A DNA stretch of 64,000 bases from Muribaculum intestinale. Its GTDB lineage: Bacteria > Bacteroidota > Bacteroidia > Bacteroidales > Muribaculaceae. Shown here in pieces: positions 1 to 7,977 of the stretch. Position 1 is the first letter of the stretch, and every line of letters starts with the position of its first letter. The stretch is from positions 558,001 through 622,000 of the forward strand of contig NZ_CP021421.1 of the NCBI RefSeq assembly GCF_002201515.1, written 5' to 3'. Made by a program: the position numbers and the translations under genes. The notes under the pieces are model-generated. The model had not been told where the DNA came from. It did not search any database and was given only the letters and a program-made list of their open reading frames with translations.

Positions 1-536
1 AAATCGACACCGACGCTCTGCCCGCCGATGCCCGGAAAGCGCTCCCGACACTCGAGACACTCGACTTCATCAAAAACGGACGCAACCTCATTCTATACGG
101 CAATCCCGGAACAGGCAAGACTCATCTGGCGACAGCTCTCGGTATCGCCGCATGTAATGCCGGACACTCGGTGCTGTTCACATCCGTGCCAAGACTGCTC
201 ACGCAGATACGCGAGTGCCGCAACGCTTTGACACTCCGGTCGCTGGAAAACAAGTTCGAGAGATACGACATGGTCATCTGTGATGAGTTCGGATACGTCT
301 CCTGCGACAAGGCCGGCGCAGAGATGCTCTTTAACCATCTCTCCCTCCGCACCGACAAGAAGACGACCGTCGTCACAACCAATCTCGCCTTCAACCGCTG
401 GAACGAGATTATTGACGACAAAGTACTGGTCACCGCAATGGTAGACCGCCTGACCCACAAGGCTATACTGCTTAACATGACAGGCAAATCATACCGCATG
501 AAAGAAACTCAGGAAATGATGACTCAACAAATATAA
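1..536 (+). CDS. istB: IstB-like ATP-binding protein of IS21 (5' truncated by window)
   Basis: IstB is the AAA+ helper ATPase of IS21-family transposition; it loads the IstA transposase on target DNA. The open frame runs from base 3 to the stop at 534-536 without a start codon, so the gene begins before the window. Visible motifs are the Walker A GNPGTGKT (codons at 99-122), the Walker B MVICDEFGYV (from about 270) and the C-terminal TTNLAFNRW...MVDRLTHKA block typical of IstB. The ATG at 171 is internal, after Walker A, and is not the true start. The family assignment is secure. Confidence 0.93.
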   Translation, partial: IDTDALPADARKALPTLETLDFIKNGRNLILYGNPGTGKTHLATALGIAACNAGHSVLFTSVPRLLTQIRECRNALTLRSLENKFERYDMVICDEFGYVSCDKAGAEMLFNHLSLRTDKKTTVVTTNLAFNRWNEIIDDKVLVTAMVDRLTHKAILLNMTGKSYRMKETQEMMTQQI

Positions 537-605
537 TTATCTTTGCATCCCCATCCCGGGTGGTCCCCTTTTCAAATGCTATCCGGGTCCCTTTTCAAAT
601 GTTAG
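1..605 (+). mobile_element. Right part of an IS21-family insertion sequence
   Basis: It contains the istB helper gene followed by a non-coding end (537-605). That end carries two copies of a motif read as CCGGGT...CCCTTTTCAAATG (about 556-579 and 586-602), the multiple terminal repeats typical of IS21-family ends. The element stops at about 605, where the reading frame of the interrupted tyrosine recombinase resumes. The left part, including istA, lies outside the window. Confidence 0.8.
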
Positions 606-1409
606 ATACAGCTTGCTGGGGCGGTAATGTTGAATGAGGTAACAGACAAATTGGTCTTGGATTTTTTCATGACCGGAAAGCGAAAAGGTTCAAAACACAC
701 CCAGTCCCACCTCAGATTGGCATTGGACAAGATCCGAGACCTGTCACCTGACATTCCACGAATCATCTCGTTGTTGCCGAAGATGAAACCCAAGAAAAGG
801 AACTATAACAATCTACGGGACTTTGAAGTGGAAGCAATCAAGGACTGTCTGTCCAATCCGTTGGACAATCGAATGACCCTGAGAGAGAAAGCCATAGTGG
901 CTTTGGCTTTGTATACCGGTATGCGTGGCTGTGATATTGCAAACCTCAAATCCGGAGACATTGACTGGGAGAACGAAGAAATCAGGTTGATACAGGTAAA
1001 GACCGGGTACCCCCTTGTGCTGCCGTTGTCAGCCAATGTCGGCAATGCGCTGTTGATATATATCCTGAACGAAAGAAATGCGGAAGACCGTTCTGAATAC
1101 GTCTTCCCAAGTAAAGTACAACCCGGAAAACGACTTTCATACAAAAGCATCGGGACTATAATATCCGGAGTCTTTGACAAACTTGGGCTGCGTCCCGGCG
1201 AAAGCCATCGCGGAATCGGTGTGTTCCGGCATAATCTTGCCACACGGCTTCTCGGAGCAGGCACAGAATCAGTCATAATAAGTGGCATTTTGGGGCATAC
1301 CTGCCCTCAGGCAGTCGAAGCGTACGTTGACTCAGACATCACGCATCTTCGGGAACTGGGACTCAGCATAGAGAAGTATCCATTGCCTAAAACCTATACG
1401 GATGAATGA
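606..1409 (+). pseudogene. ritA: RIT tyrosine recombinase A, 5' part removed by IS21
   Basis: First gene of RIT element 1. The frame is open from 606, directly after the IS21 end; the first ATG is at 627 (260 aa). The intact relative at 8421 has 426 aa, so about 160 N-terminal residues are missing here. The catalytic domain is present. Numbered from that ATG, R100 (YTGMR), K125, R201, H224 (ILGH) and Y233 can be seen. The position of the first His of the usual HxxR box holds Gly198 (GVFRH). Translation could restart at 627, but loss of the core-binding domain makes a working enzyme unlikely. The missing part may survive left of the IS. Confidence 0.85.
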
Positions 1410-2715
1410 AATGAAGAATATCGGATGTATTGTTGAAGAATATACAAATCTTCTGACAAAGGAAGGGAGACTGGATTATGCAACCGGAATATATCTAAAG
1501 TCCTTTCTACGCTATTGTGAATCACACGGTGGTGTAATGAACGACATGTTGATAGCCGAATGGAGTCACAGACGCGATAGTGAAAAATACTATACCCACA
1601 GAGCCAGATGCATAATCATCAGAAGACTGGTCCGACATATCGCCACGGAAACAGGGGTGCGGTTTTCGTTGCCGTCATACCCTCCGGATCCCGGCTATAT
1701 ACATAAGCCTATACGCCCCAAAGTCTGTGGGCTTCCGTTCCGTCCGAGTATCATATCCAAGATGCTTGAGACCTACCAATCCCATATAGAGGCATCGGGC
1801 AGGCTCAATAGCCGTACAATGGAGAGGCTCCGAAGGTTCAATGAGTTCTGCGCATCAAAATATCCGAATGCTAAAAAGCTGACAGCCTGCATTATTGATG
1901 ATTTCTGCAAGCGCGGAGAAAAAGAGTCCGCAAAAAGCCGCAACAACAGGATCGGAGCCGTCCGTGAGTTTGTCAGGTTTGCCAATGGCAGAGGGTTCAC
2001 GGCACTGCGACTGCCTCTGACCACCCCTAGAGCCAACCGTTGTACGTATACGCCACATCCGTTCACTCAGGAAGAATTGGCCGCGTTCTTTGCGGAGGCA
2101 GACTCGTTCACCCCATCAGCCACATGTAATGACATCCGAGCGTCGCTGGTCCGGCTTGAACTTCCGGTATTCTTCCGGCTTCTATACAGTTCCGGCATGC
2201 GAACCACCGAGGCCCGCCTTCTTGAACGTTGCAATGTTGATCTGATAGCGGGTGTTATCAATATCTGCCAAACGAAAGGCTATAATGAGCATCGTGTGGC
2301 ATTACATGAATCCATGAGACAGGCCCTGGAAATATACGACAAGAAAATGGACGCCATCATGCCCGGAAGAAAGACGTTCTTTCCAAATGAATACGACAGA
2401 CCGTATTCCGACGCATGGGTAAGCTCCAACTTCAAAAAGCTGTGGAAGCGGGTCAGTAATGATTATGCCCGTGCTTATGACCTGAGGAGCAACTATGCGG
2501 TGACAAACATCAACAAATGGTGCGGGGACGGTTCAAATTCTGATTGGGACAGGAAGCTGGTGTGCCTCAGCAGATCTATGGGACACAGATATTTACAGAA
2601 TACAATATACTATTACAAACTCGTGCCGCTGCTCTCGGAAGAACTGGAGTCTGTTACCGGATCCGCTTACGATGAACTGCTGCCGGGGTTAAACAAATAC
2701 TTCGAAAATGACTAA
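1402..2715 (+). CDS. ritB: RIT tyrosine recombinase B
   Basis: Second gene of RIT element 1, 437 aa, starting inside the ritA stop (ATGAATGA overlap), which implies translational coupling. It has an N-terminal SAM-like core-binding region (about 1-200) and a C-terminal catalytic domain. Visible residues are R267 (SSGMR), K292 (TKG), R362, H395 (SMGH) and Tyr 403-405 (IYYYKL). The HxxR box reads YDLR, with Tyr359 where His is usual. The family acts in site-specific strand exchange; in RIT elements all three recombinases are thought to cooperate. It is much diverged from the ritB at 9688, so the two elements are not a recent duplication. Confidence 0.88.
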   Translation: MNEMKNIGCIVEEYTNLLTKEGRLDYATGIYLKSFLRYCESHGGVMNDMLIAEWSHRRDSEKYYTHRARCIIIRRLVRHIATETGVRFSLPSYPPDPGYIHKPIRPKVCGLPFRPSIISKMLETYQSHIEASGRLNSRTMERLRRFNEFCASKYPNAKKLTACIIDDFCKRGEKESAKSRNNRIGAVREFVRFANGRGFTALRLPLTTPRANRCTYTPHPFTQEELAAFFAEADSFTPSATCNDIRASLVRLELPVFFRLLYSSGMRTTEARLLERCNVDLIAGVINICQTKGYNEHRVALHESMRQALEIYDKKMDAIMPGRKTFFPNEYDRPYSDAWVSSNFKKLWKRVSNDYARAYDLRSNYAVTNINKWCGDGSNSDWDRKLVCLSRSMGHRYLQNTIYYYKLVPLLSEELESVTGSAYDELLPGLNKYFEND

Positions 2716-3739
2716 GGAACTTAAAGAACACATAATGGTGGGGGAAGCCATCAATGAATGGCAAGGGTACTATCTGACAGAAGTGAGAAACCTAAGCGGG
2801 AATGCAATCAGATCATACAGGAACGGACTTGGACTCTTCCTTGATTATCTGGAGTCAGTGAAGGGGATAAGGCGGGAGACTCTTGTCGGGGATTGTTTCC
2901 GAGTGGACACGATTGAAAATTGGCTTGCATGGATGAAAGAGGCAAAAGGCTGTTCACCGTCAACCTGCAACCTGCGTTTGGCGGCTTTGCGAAGCTTTAT
3001 AGCTTTTTTATCTAGGAAAAATGTCGCGTTCATAAAGTATGGATGTAGTATCACATCGGTAAAAAGGATACGTCCGGTAAAAAAGCTGCCGGAGGTCATA
3101 TCAAGGGAAACAATAAAAGCCTTGTTTGCATCAATAGACACAGGCTCCATAACAGGCAAGAGAGATTTTGCCCTGTTCAATGTCATGTACAGCACTGCAA
3201 CACGTGTAGATGAAGTACTTTCACTAAAAATAGCCGATATCGCTCTTGGCAGTAAGAGTCCGTGCATAAGGGTGACAGGAAAGGGAAGCAAACGCCGTTG
3301 CATCTATCTTCTAAAAAGCGTGGCAAAAATCATCGGTCATTATATATCCGTGTTCCATGGGAAAGCCCCTGTTCCATCGGACTTTCTGTTCTTTCCAATC
3401 AACGGCAGGAGAAATACGAAGCTATGTCAGGAGGCAGTCTCAAAACGTCTTAAACTATATGCATCCAAATCACCAATGGTATCGGACAAATTCCATTGTC
3501 ATAGCTTGCGGCATGCAAGGGCGACACACTGGCTGGAAGATGGTGTGAACATCGTACAAATCCAACGGTTGCTCGGACATGAAAGTATCGAAACGACCAT
3601 GAAGTATGTCGGCATATCCAAAGAACAAATGATCAAGGCTCTTGCCATAATGGATGATGCCACTACAAAAAACATTGAAAAGCATTACAAAACATCCAAA
3701 GTCAAAAAATCTCTTGCAGCTGCCTTTGGTCTGAAGTAG
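2708..3739 (+). CDS. ritC: RIT tyrosine recombinase C
   Basis: Third gene of RIT element 1, 343 aa, overlapping ritB by 8 bp. The full active site is visible: R166 (TATR), K192 (TGKGSK), H265-S-L-R268, H291 (LLGH) and nucleophile Tyr300 (TTMKYV). The N-terminal 100 residues look like the SAM-like phage integrase DNA-binding domain. This is the most conventional, XerC/D-like of the three recombinases and is likely catalytically competent. It ends 36 bp before the palindromic right terminus of the element begins. Confidence 0.9.
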   Translation: MTKELKEHIMVGEAINEWQGYYLTEVRNLSGNAIRSYRNGLGLFLDYLESVKGIRRETLVGDCFRVDTIENWLAWMKEAKGCSPSTCNLRLAALRSFIAFLSRKNVAFIKYGCSITSVKRIRPVKKLPEVISRETIKALFASIDTGSITGKRDFALFNVMYSTATRVDEVLSLKIADIALGSKSPCIRVTGKGSKRRCIYLLKSVAKIIGHYISVFHGKAPVPSDFLFFPINGRRNTKLCQEAVSKRLKLYASKSPMVSDKFHCHSLRHARATHWLEDGVNIVQIQRLLGHESIETTMKYVGISKEQMIKALAIMDDATTKNIEKHYKTSKVKKSLAAAFGLK

Positions 3740-3862
3740 CAAAAACTCAACAAAGTTTGATTGGACAATCAAATTATTATCCCAACCATAATCGTATATA
3801 ATAATCTGTTTTACAGGATATATACCTCTTTGGTTGGGATAATAATGAAGTTGGGATAACTG
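3740..3862. repeat. Right terminal repeats of RIT element 1
   Basis: A 15-bp perfect inverted repeat (TTATTATCCCAACCA at about 3775-3789, TGGTTGGGATAATAA at about 3831-3845) is followed by a second direct copy of GTTGGGATAA ending near 3859. The layout of an internal inverted pair plus a direct repeat at the outer end matches that of RIT element 2 at 11,707-11,801, although the sequences differ. These are likely recombinase binding sites. Confidence 0.65.
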
Positions 3863-4054
3863 TTGTTAGGCGTATTAGCCTACAACTGCGGCCCCGGTGT
3901 GGTGAACAAAAGTAGCATCCTGAAAAAACTGAAATCAGGCAACCGCGACATTTTCAAAACCTATACCGCTCACTGCCGCTACAAAGGCAAATTCCATGCC
4001 CAACTCCATCGACGTAGGCTGACAGAATACTTATGCCTGTTCAATCATAAGTGA
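3863..4054 (+). pseudogene. Lysozyme (GH24-like) C-terminal fragment
   Basis: The fragment encodes ...LGVLAYNCGPGVV..., followed by SSILKKLKSGNRDIF and a basic tail (RYKGKFH, RRRLTEYL). This is the C-terminal part of the phage-type lysozyme carried by Bacteroidales conjugative elements, where it probably helps open the peptidoglycan for the transfer apparatus. The N-terminal half, with the catalytic Glu, is absent because RIT element 1 has inserted directly upstream. The TTG at 3863 is only the first possible start in the frame, not a real one. The family call rests on remembered family sequence. Confidence 0.65.
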
Positions 4055-4135
4055 TAGACGCTGTGCCTAACACAACAAAATAAGTTTTTTTACGTTATAT
4101 ATTATATAATGCTTGGGTATATAAATTTTTATTTG

Positions 4136-4143
4136 TACCTTTG
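4136..4143 (+). promoter_or_regulatory. Bacteroidetes -7 promoter element (TACCTTTG)
   Basis: TACCTTTG fits the TAnnTTTG consensus. It lies in an AT-rich stretch downstream of the lysozyme remnant and upstream of a short hairpin-rich sequence, with no reading frame following on the same strand. Confidence 0.5.
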
Positions 4144-4147
4144 CATC

Positions 4148-4215
4148 GCTCATCTGTAAACAGAAGGAGTTTCGAGGCTCGGTTTATCAAGGCATAAATC
4201 TGAGCCTTGTGTTTT
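4148..4215 (+). ncRNA. Candidate small RNA (about 70 nt)
   Basis: A -7 promoter element at 4136-4143 is followed within about 60 nt by hairpins GAGGCTC/GAGCCTT (4174-4180, 4202-4208) and AAGGC/GCCTT (4189-4193, 4204-4208). These share the same 3' arm and are followed by a short T-rich run (GTGTTTTAT). No convincing coding frame is present. Competing hairpins before a T-run could also mean an attenuator, but the next gene lies on the opposite strand. Inferred only from structure. Confidence 0.35.
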
Positions 4216-4241
4216 ATAGTGGGGTAAAGATTGTATTTTAA

Positions 4242-4781
4242 TTATAATATTTGAGGCAATCTCTTACGATATTTCTTTAATATCGCCTTCTCCCCATATC
4301 CTCGATTAAGATAATACGCTGTAAGCAAGAAATAGCCTTTTGAATTACCATGTTGAGATTCAAGGACTATAACATATTTATGGGTCTTGTTATAAATATA
4401 TGTTTTGATTACATCTTTACGAGCTTTCTTGTCGCGTTCTGTTGCACTAAAAATAATGACACTATCGTCAATTTTTTCTTCTATGTGAGGTCTTATCCAA
4501 TGTAAGCGTTGCGAACGATGAATGTCAAATACTCGATGTTTAACTTTCTTTCCGTCCTCCTCAATTTCAATTTCTTCCGTGGTAAGATGAGTGAATTCTC
4601 TGTCCATATCCAGTACCCCATCACTTTTTAATGGATAAATCCGTTTGCCTCTGAAGATAAAATCTGGATTATCCGTTATATCCCTGTCAAAAATCCCTCT
4701 CAAGGAATTGTTCCGATCTCTGTCAGACATAAACGCAATGTCTAACAAATCGGGATATTTTTTCAATTTATTAAAAGGCAT
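4242..4781 (-). CDS. Uncharacterised protein, possible BECR/RelE-fold nuclease partner of DUF3800
   Basis: A 179-aa soluble protein, second gene of a two-gene unit; it begins 3 bp after the DUF3800 gene ends. The first half is charged and lacks a recognised domain. The C-terminal block (DSVIIFSATERD..., KYVIVLESQ, GYFLLTAYYL, ending KKYRKRL) recalls small RNases of the Barnase-EndoU-ColicinE5/D-RelE (BECR) group, which end in a beta-strand with an aromatic TAYY-like motif. That resemblance comes from pattern memory and is not proven. The genomic setting in a mobile element and the tight coupling suggest a toxin or defence role. Confidence 0.6.
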   Translation of the reverse strand: MPFNKLKKYPDLLDIAFMSDRDRNNSLRGIFDRDITDNPDFIFRGKRIYPLKSDGVLDMDREFTHLTTEEIEIEEDGKKVKHRVFDIHRSQRLHWIRPHIEEKIDDSVIIFSATERDKKARKDVIKTYIYNKTHKYVIVLESQHGNSKGYFLLTAYYLNRGYGEKAILKKYRKRLPQIL

Positions 4782-4784
4782 CGC

Positions 4785-5483
4785 TTAATGTTTAAGAGAA
4801 ATATAAAATAAATTCATCTTTTGTGCAGAAAGCGGAGAGGTGCAAGTTAATGATACGTATGAATGGCTTTCAATGTATTCAATAATTCTACGCTTTGCGA
4901 CAACTTTCCCCTCAATGTTTCCGGTTTTAATCCGCAACTTGTAATTTATTGCCCCCATTAAGACATCTGCAAGTTGAAGGAAAACGCTCTCATGAGAACG
5001 GATAAATTGAAAATTGCCAATCGAAGCATTATATTTAAGTATATCCTTTAACTTGTGCAGTTTCATTTGGCTACAAGTATCCTTAATATCAAAATAGATA
5101 TTATGTAGCGCAGTCATATCTGTTTTATGATGCAATAATTGGAAATACATTCTGAAATAAAAATCATTGTATGTATATTCCGCCCGACTTTCGTCTATAT
5201 GTGATTTGTCAACGACTACAGCCCTAAAATTCAGGCCGGATACCGAGAAAAAATATTCTACCAATTCTCGATACATCTGATATGTCTTGTCGTGTATCCC
5301 AGTCCACTTCCATTCGCTATTAAAGTTATATTTTGTTTTGATAGCCTTTAATTGCTCTCGTATCATTTTTATTTGATTAGAGGCTACACTTACATACCCG
5401 TATATCATATAAGGACACCCATCATTTGGTAAATGGGTGCTTTCATCACAATATATATTGAATGTCTTGTTTTTTTGTTCCAT
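4785..5483 (-). CDS. DUF3800 domain protein
   Basis: About 232 aa starting at the ATG at 5481-5483. A frame-extending TTG at 5495 overlaps the promoter -7 element and is not used. DUF3800 proteins have an RNase H-like fold and are common in mobile and defence loci. Their signature acidic residues appear here as YCDEST near the N-terminus and LQLADVLMGAI near the C-terminus (the conserved D of the family). It forms a unit with the downstream 179-aa gene. The function in this family is unsettled; nuclease activity is often proposed. Confidence 0.85.
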   Translation of the reverse strand: MEQKNKTFNIYCDESTHLPNDGCPYMIYGYVSVASNQIKMIREQLKAIKTKYNFNSEWKWTGIHDKTYQMYRELVEYFFSVSGLNFRAVVVDKSHIDESRAEYTYNDFYFRMYFQLLHHKTDMTALHNIYFDIKDTCSQMKLHKLKDILKYNASIGNFQFIRSHESVFLQLADVLMGAINYKLRIKTGNIEGKVVAKRRIIEYIESHSYVSLTCTSPLSAQKMNLFYISLKH

Positions 5484-5492
5484 AATAGTTTG

Positions 5493-5500
5493 CAAAGATA
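5493..5500 (-). promoter_or_regulatory. -7 element of the DUF3800 cassette
   Basis: On the minus strand TATCTTTG (consensus TAnnTTTG) lies 9 nt before the ATG at 5483. It gives the cassette its own promoter and implies a leader of only a few nucleotides, arguing for the ATG over the upstream TTG. Confidence 0.6.
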
Positions 5501-5529
5501 CTACAAAAACAAATATGAATCAACTTTCT

Positions 5530-5762
5530 ACTGAGATAGTGATTGATAAATAATTGGTTATACGGTTCAAAATTCCTATCTGCGAATTTCATATCTAGTG
5601 ATTTCTTTCCCTGATTCAAGTATATGTTGAAAATCTTGAGATATTAAAAGAAGATCCCCAAACGCCGCCTTTTGGCGGCCGAAATTTTTGGAAAAATCAA
5701 GGTGAGCAACTTCATCACGAGGTCGCCCACCTTCTCTATATTACGACTTGGCAAATGTTCGG
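5530..5762. other. Non-coding gap with two hairpins
   Basis: No gene is seen. CCGCC-TTTT-GGCGG (about 5666-5679) and GGTGAGC...GCCCACC (about 5701-5732) can form hairpins. They lie just past the end of the minus-strand operon that finishes at 5763 and could terminate it, though no clear T-run follows on that strand. Confidence 0.4.
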
Positions 5763-6080
5763 TTAAAATCGGGTGTATAACCCCGTCACATCAGTGAAGA
5801 TGTCCTCCAACATATCGCAATAGACACCTTCGTATGTCTTGATATCCTTTGTCTTGACCTCAAAGGTCTTGTGGTTCATACTCTGACGGTAGAAACGCAG
5901 GTCGTAGAGGTCTGCGCCCTCGTCATAGATGATTTCCAACCTATTAGCCGATGTCTTGTTACGGCTGAGGCTCATTCTCAGTCCGTTGCCGAGATTTATG
6001 AAGTCGTGACTTCCTGTCATTGCCACAAACCTGCGTCCTCCGATTTGTTGGAGTATGATTTTTGCTACTTGGTTATCCAT
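5763..6080 (-). CDS. Conserved mobile-element protein of unknown function
   Basis: 105 aa from the ATG at 6078-6080 (protein begins MDNQVAKIILQQ). An upstream extension to 6200 overlaps the preceding gene and is not credible. Motifs RFVAMTGSHDF, LRMSLSRN, ANRLEI, DLYDLRF and VYCDMLEDIFTDVTGLYT match a small protein commonly found near pcfJ/DUF3873 genes in Bacteroidales conjugative elements. Role unknown; last gene of the minus-strand operon. Confidence 0.75.
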   Translation of the reverse strand: MDNQVAKIILQQIGGRRFVAMTGSHDFINLGNGLRMSLSRNKTSANRLEIIYDEGADLYDLRFYRQSMNHKTFEVKTKDIKTYEGVYCDMLEDIFTDVTGLYTRF

Positions 6081-6087
6081 AACGCTA

Positions 6088-6312
6088 TTATTTTGAGTTG
6101 TTGATTTTCTTGTTAAGCCACTTGTCACAGCGGTGTCTGCACTCTTTGAGAGTGTCTGCCACGCAGGAATATAACTCTCCGTCAGTGTGGCGGTAATCAT
6201 ATTGATAGTGTTTCTTGCGAAGTGAGCGGTAGCCGGTGTAAAACACCTCGAATTGTTCAGTGCCGGGAGTGGTGGTAGTGCTGACTCCGTTGGCGGTTAG
6301 CTTGGTTGCCAT
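6088..6312 (-). CDS. DUF3873 family protein
   Basis: 74 aa. It begins MATKLTANGVSTTTTPGTEQ and contains YDYRHTDGELYSCVADTLKECRHRCDKWL (quoted with the first and last residues only as landmarks: YDYRHTDGELYS, then RHRCDKWL), the signature of DUF3873 proteins from Bacteroidales mobile elements. No membrane segment or catalytic motif is visible. It lies 7 bp upstream of the 105-aa gene in the same operon. Confidence 0.8.
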   Translation of the reverse strand: MATKLTANGVSTTTTPGTEQFEVFYTGYRSLRKKHYQYDYRHTDGELYSCVADTLKECRHRCDKWLNKKINNSK

Positions 6313-6323
6313 AGTTTTGCGGT

Positions 6324-6581
6324 TTAGTATTCTACAATAAGTATCCGGTATTCAAATGTTATATCGGGGGTGGTTATCTTCCTTTGTGTAAGCCATAGGT
6401 GGTGACTGCCGTACCCATATACGAAGTATCGGTCAAGGTCGTACTTGTCGGCAAAATCAGCTACTATCTGCCGTAGCGTTTTCTCGCTGTCGGCATAGAG
6501 AATGTGGTTCACAAATTCTATGATAATTTCGGCTATCCTATCATCAAAAATGATGGTCGGATGTTCAAATGTTACTTTCAT
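6324..6581 (-). CDS. Hypothetical protein, mobile-element operon
   Basis: 85 aa, acidic, soluble. It contains EKTLRQIVADFADKYDLD and a C-terminal beta-rich tail (HHLWLTQRK, TFEYRILIVEY). No family is recognised. It is co-directional with pcfJ (52 bp upstream) and DUF3873 (11 bp downstream), so it is probably co-transcribed and element-specific. Confidence 0.65.
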   Translation of the reverse strand: MKVTFEHPTIIFDDRIAEIIIEFVNHILYADSEKTLRQIVADFADKYDLDRYFVYGYGSHHLWLTQRKITTPDITFEYRILIVEY

Positions 6582-6633
6582 AATCGGTGGGTATTGTGAC
6601 CTGCGCCAGTAATGGCGCAGGTCGTGTTAAACA

Positions 6634-7965
6634 TCAGGCGGTCATTCTCGCCTTGATTAGCTGGGCGTTGGAGTTTACCAATTCCACAATGCGGTCGTGG
6701 TATGGGGTGTTGAGATTTCCCTTGCCGTGGCATTGCACCACTCTGAGGGTCTGCAAATCAACCTCCACGGTTTCTATTATTCTGTCACCAATCCTTGCGG
6801 ACAATACAAGGCTATCGGCTTTTGTGTAGTAACCAGCTCCGAAAACGCATATATTCTGCGCTTTGCCTTCCTCATAGTATTCCTCGATGCTTTCAAGAAC
6901 CTTTACCGTTATCTCGTTGTCGGAGATTATCAGCCCGAAGAATTTGGACTTCATAGCCTTGAAATCGTCCTCCCGCTGTTTCTCCTCCAGCAGTTTACGC
7001 TGTTCACGGTCACGCCTTTCGGCTTCCCATCGGCGTTCATTCTCAGTGCGCTCCTTCATTCGCTTGGCTTCTATTCTGCGCATTGCCCTGTCGTGTGCGT
7101 CAATGAAATCTGCGGGGCAGATGTTCTTCGGGTTGTGTATGTCCTGCCCAAGATTGTTCAGCATTTGCAGATAGTCACACCACAGTTCAAGGCTGTTTAT
7201 TTTGTAGTGGTGGCGTCTGGCGATGAGATATGATGCCCAGAGCATCTCGGCGTTGTGTGGGTTGAGGATAAAGTATTTCATGTCCTCAATCTCTCCGGAC
7301 TTCATCAGCGTTTCAATCCGTGTGTCGGAAAGCAGCCTCTTGAAAAGCAGCACGGGTGAGATGCCGTAGAAATCGCCCTTGAACCCGTTGCGTCTAAGCT
7401 GTGGGATTGTGCGTATCAGCGGATAGACTTCGCTCCACTTGCAGACATCATCGTAAAGGCTGTTGTATGGTCGCACCTCCATGTCGCTGTATAACGACCA
7501 CTGGTCGCAGTAGTAGGAGGGAAATGTGCGGAGCAAAGCCATGTCGGTCACTTTGCCGTCAGGTGAAATCCAACGCTGTACCACCTCGGTGCAGTAAAAT
7601 TTCATCGGCTCTCCCTTTTTGCTTGAATAGTGAGCCTGCGCCACTCTGATTAGCTGATAACCCCGGCAGGTGGTGAGTATGCAGAAATACCGTACACCCT
7701 TCTGAGTGCGTCTGCGTGTGTCCTGCACTTTCAGTTCCGCTCCGCAGTGAGGGCAGATGCAACCTTCAAGAGTGTCACACAAAGTGCCGTCACCGCTTTT
7801 CCATGTGTGTCCGCAGTCGGGGCAGGTAAGCACACCGCTTTTGGCACGGTATGCGATATGTTCAACGCAGTTGGTGTATGCCCACTCGGTCTGCTTGGGG
7901 GATATTGGTCGCAGGCTTGCTGAAAGTCGTGCAACCTCTTTCTGTATCATTGTCTTGGGTTTCAT
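6634..7965 (-). CDS. pcfJ: PcfJ-like protein
   Basis: 443 aa. It has an N-terminal zinc ribbon with two CxxC pairs (C48-P-D-C51 and C71-P-H-C74), a central helical region (FKGDFYGISPVLLFKRLL..., LNPHNAEMLWASYLIARR) and a long charged coiled coil around 290-345 (ERTENERRWEAERRDREQ). This is the layout of PcfJ, named from the enterococcal pCF10 conjugation region and widespread in Bacteroidales conjugative elements. The role is unproven; the ribbon suggests nucleic-acid binding. It starts 12 bp after pcfK ends, and since pcfK is disrupted, pcfJ may have lost its original upstream promoter. Confidence 0.88.
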   Translation of the reverse strand: MKPKTMIQKEVARLSASLRPISPKQTEWAYTNCVEHIAYRAKSGVLTCPDCGHTWKSGDGTLCDTLEGCICPHCGAELKVQDTRRRTQKGVRYFCILTTCRGYQLIRVAQAHYSSKKGEPMKFYCTEVVQRWISPDGKVTDMALLRTFPSYYCDQWSLYSDMEVRPYNSLYDDVCKWSEVYPLIRTIPQLRRNGFKGDFYGISPVLLFKRLLSDTRIETLMKSGEIEDMKYFILNPHNAEMLWASYLIARRHHYKINSLELWCDYLQMLNNLGQDIHNPKNICPADFIDAHDRAMRRIEAKRMKERTENERRWEAERRDREQRKLLEEKQREDDFKAMKSKFFGLIISDNEITVKVLESIEEYYEEGKAQNICVFGAGYYTKADSLVLSARIGDRIIETVEVDLQTLRVVQCHGKGNLNTPYHDRIVELVNSNAQLIKARMTA

Positions 7966-7977
7966 AGCTTTAATGTA

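Larger units (their letters stand above)
606..3859 (+). mobile_element. RIT (recombinase in trio) element 1, left end lost to IS21
   Basis: Three tyrosine recombinase genes in tandem overlap by 8 bp each (ATGAATGA at 1402-1409 and ATGACTAA at 2708-2715), the defining layout of RIT elements. The right end has an inverted pair TTATTATCCCAACCA / TGGTTGGGATAATAA (about 3775-3789 and 3831-3845). It also has a direct repeat GTTGGGATAA, repeated just before about 3859. The left end and the first part of ritA are missing at the IS21 junction near 605. Lysozyme sequence resumes after about 3860, so the element sits in that gene. Confidence 0.8.

Noticed and set aside
606..3739. Reading the triple integrases as an integron or as XerCD
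   Set aside because: There are no attC sites or gene cassettes, and three overlapping recombinase genes with terminal inverted repeats fit RIT elements better.
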